Assembly (NCBI GenBank): GCA_023390695.1
Contig: JAEWCJ010000399.1
Location: 1 to 5,671 of the forward strand
DNA from: Pseudomonadota bacterium
GTDB lineage: Bacteria; Pseudomonadota; Alphaproteobacteria; Rhizobiales; Xanthobacteraceae
Direction of reading: 5' to 3'
DNA length: 5,671 nt
The stretch's first letter is position 1. Every line of letters starts with the position of its first letter. The translations under genes were made by a program, and so were the position numbers. Below the pieces are notes generated by a model, which was not told the DNA's origin, did no database searches, and saw nothing but the letters and a program-made list of their open reading frames with translations. Below are positions 5,399-5,671 of this stretch, piece by piece.

Positions 5399-5671
5399 AT
5401 GCGGCCGAAGGTTTTTGTGACGCAGCCGATCGCGGAGAGTGCATTGGTGCGGTTGCGCGAATTTGCGGATGTCGAAGTCAACCACGACTCGAGCCGCATC
5501 CTCGCCAAGCCGAAACTGGCTCAGGGTGTGGCGCGGAACGACATCCTGCTGTCGCTGCTGCACGATACCGTCGACCGCGACGTGCTGGCCGCCAATCCCA
5601 ATCTGAAGATGGTCGCCTCGATGACCATCACTCCCGATCGCATCGATGTCGCCGAAGCGACCGCACGGAAA
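5399..5671 (+). CDS. D-isomer-specific 2-hydroxyacid dehydrogenase, N-terminal part (runs off right edge)
   Basis: Ninety-one codons of an open frame running off the right edge. It begins MRPKVFVTQPIAESALVRLR, continues with DVEVNHDSSRILAKPKL, and has LSLLHDTVDRDVLAANPNLK at 51-70 followed by RIDVAEATARK at 81-91. This is the usual N-terminal substrate-domain pattern of glyoxylate/hydroxypyruvate reductases and related D-2-hydroxyacid dehydrogenases (PKVFVT.P ... D.ID..vl...PnLK ... IDv..AT). The NAD-binding domain and catalytic Arg, Glu and His lie beyond the window, so activity and intactness cannot be judged. The ATG at 5399 has a strong Shine-Dalgarno (AAGGGGG, 5387-5393, 5-base spacing). 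An in-frame ATG at 5378 would add seven residues but lacks a good site, and a TGA at 5375 closes the frame. It may reduce or oxidise a hydroxy-acid product of the same pathway. Confidence 0.88.
   Translation, partial: MRPKVFVTQPIAESALVRLREFADVEVNHDSSRILAKPKLAQGVARNDILLSLLHDTVDRDVLAANPNLKMVASMTITPDRIDVAEATARK

Noticed and set aside
5293..5508. N-terminal extension of the HIBADH frame upstream to 5508
   Set aside because: The added residues run antisense into the D-2-hydroxyacid dehydrogenase gene and precede the Rossmann fold with no family counterpart. The real start is at 5292 or 5307.

Overview
The window is GC-rich DNA with compact gene spacing and short leaders. The genes are of kinds common in soil and plant-associated Proteobacteria, most likely an alphaproteobacterium of the Bradyrhizobium/Hyphomicrobiales type. 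That placement is inferred from composition and gene style only; there is no rRNA or other marker. No tRNA, rRNA, CRISPR array, insertion sequence or phage gene is visible.

Layout. Positions 1-2289 (minus strand) hold three genes of a branched-chain amino acid-type (HAAT/Liv) ABC importer in the order livH, livM, livG. Each junction is a 4-base stop/start overlap, so this is one operon. livG runs off the left edge; livF and the substrate-binding protein gene are not in the window. Positions 2290-2640 hold no firm gene: there is a possible 22-codon leader ORF before livH, a weak promoter candidate, a hairpin and a clear intrinsic terminator. A small cupin gene follows at 2641-3084 (minus). It is transcribed divergently from an FAD-dependent aromatic monooxygenase at 3141-4379 (plus) that resembles 2,6-dihydroxypyridine 3-hydroxylase. 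The monooxygenase converges, with a 4-base gap, on a beta-hydroxyacid dehydrogenase (HIBADH family) at 4384-5292 (minus). That gene is divergent from the N-terminal part of a D-isomer-specific 2-hydroxyacid dehydrogenase at 5399 to the right edge (plus).

How the genes may work together. The set fits a catabolic accessory locus: a Liv-type importer brings in a small carboxylated or N-heteroaromatic compound, the flavin monooxygenase hydroxylates a ring, the cupin may act on a pathway intermediate, and the two dehydrogenases handle hydroxy-/oxo-acid products. This is inference from co-location. The three non-transport transcription units point in different directions, so co-regulation is not shown, and the substrate cannot be read from the sequence.

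I found no clearly novel machinery. The points most worth a second look are the uncharacterised enzyme combination, the Cys-Cys leader ORF before livH, a GC hairpin over one of two ribosome binding sites of the HIBADH gene, and a perfect 10-bp hairpin inside the monooxygenase coding region.
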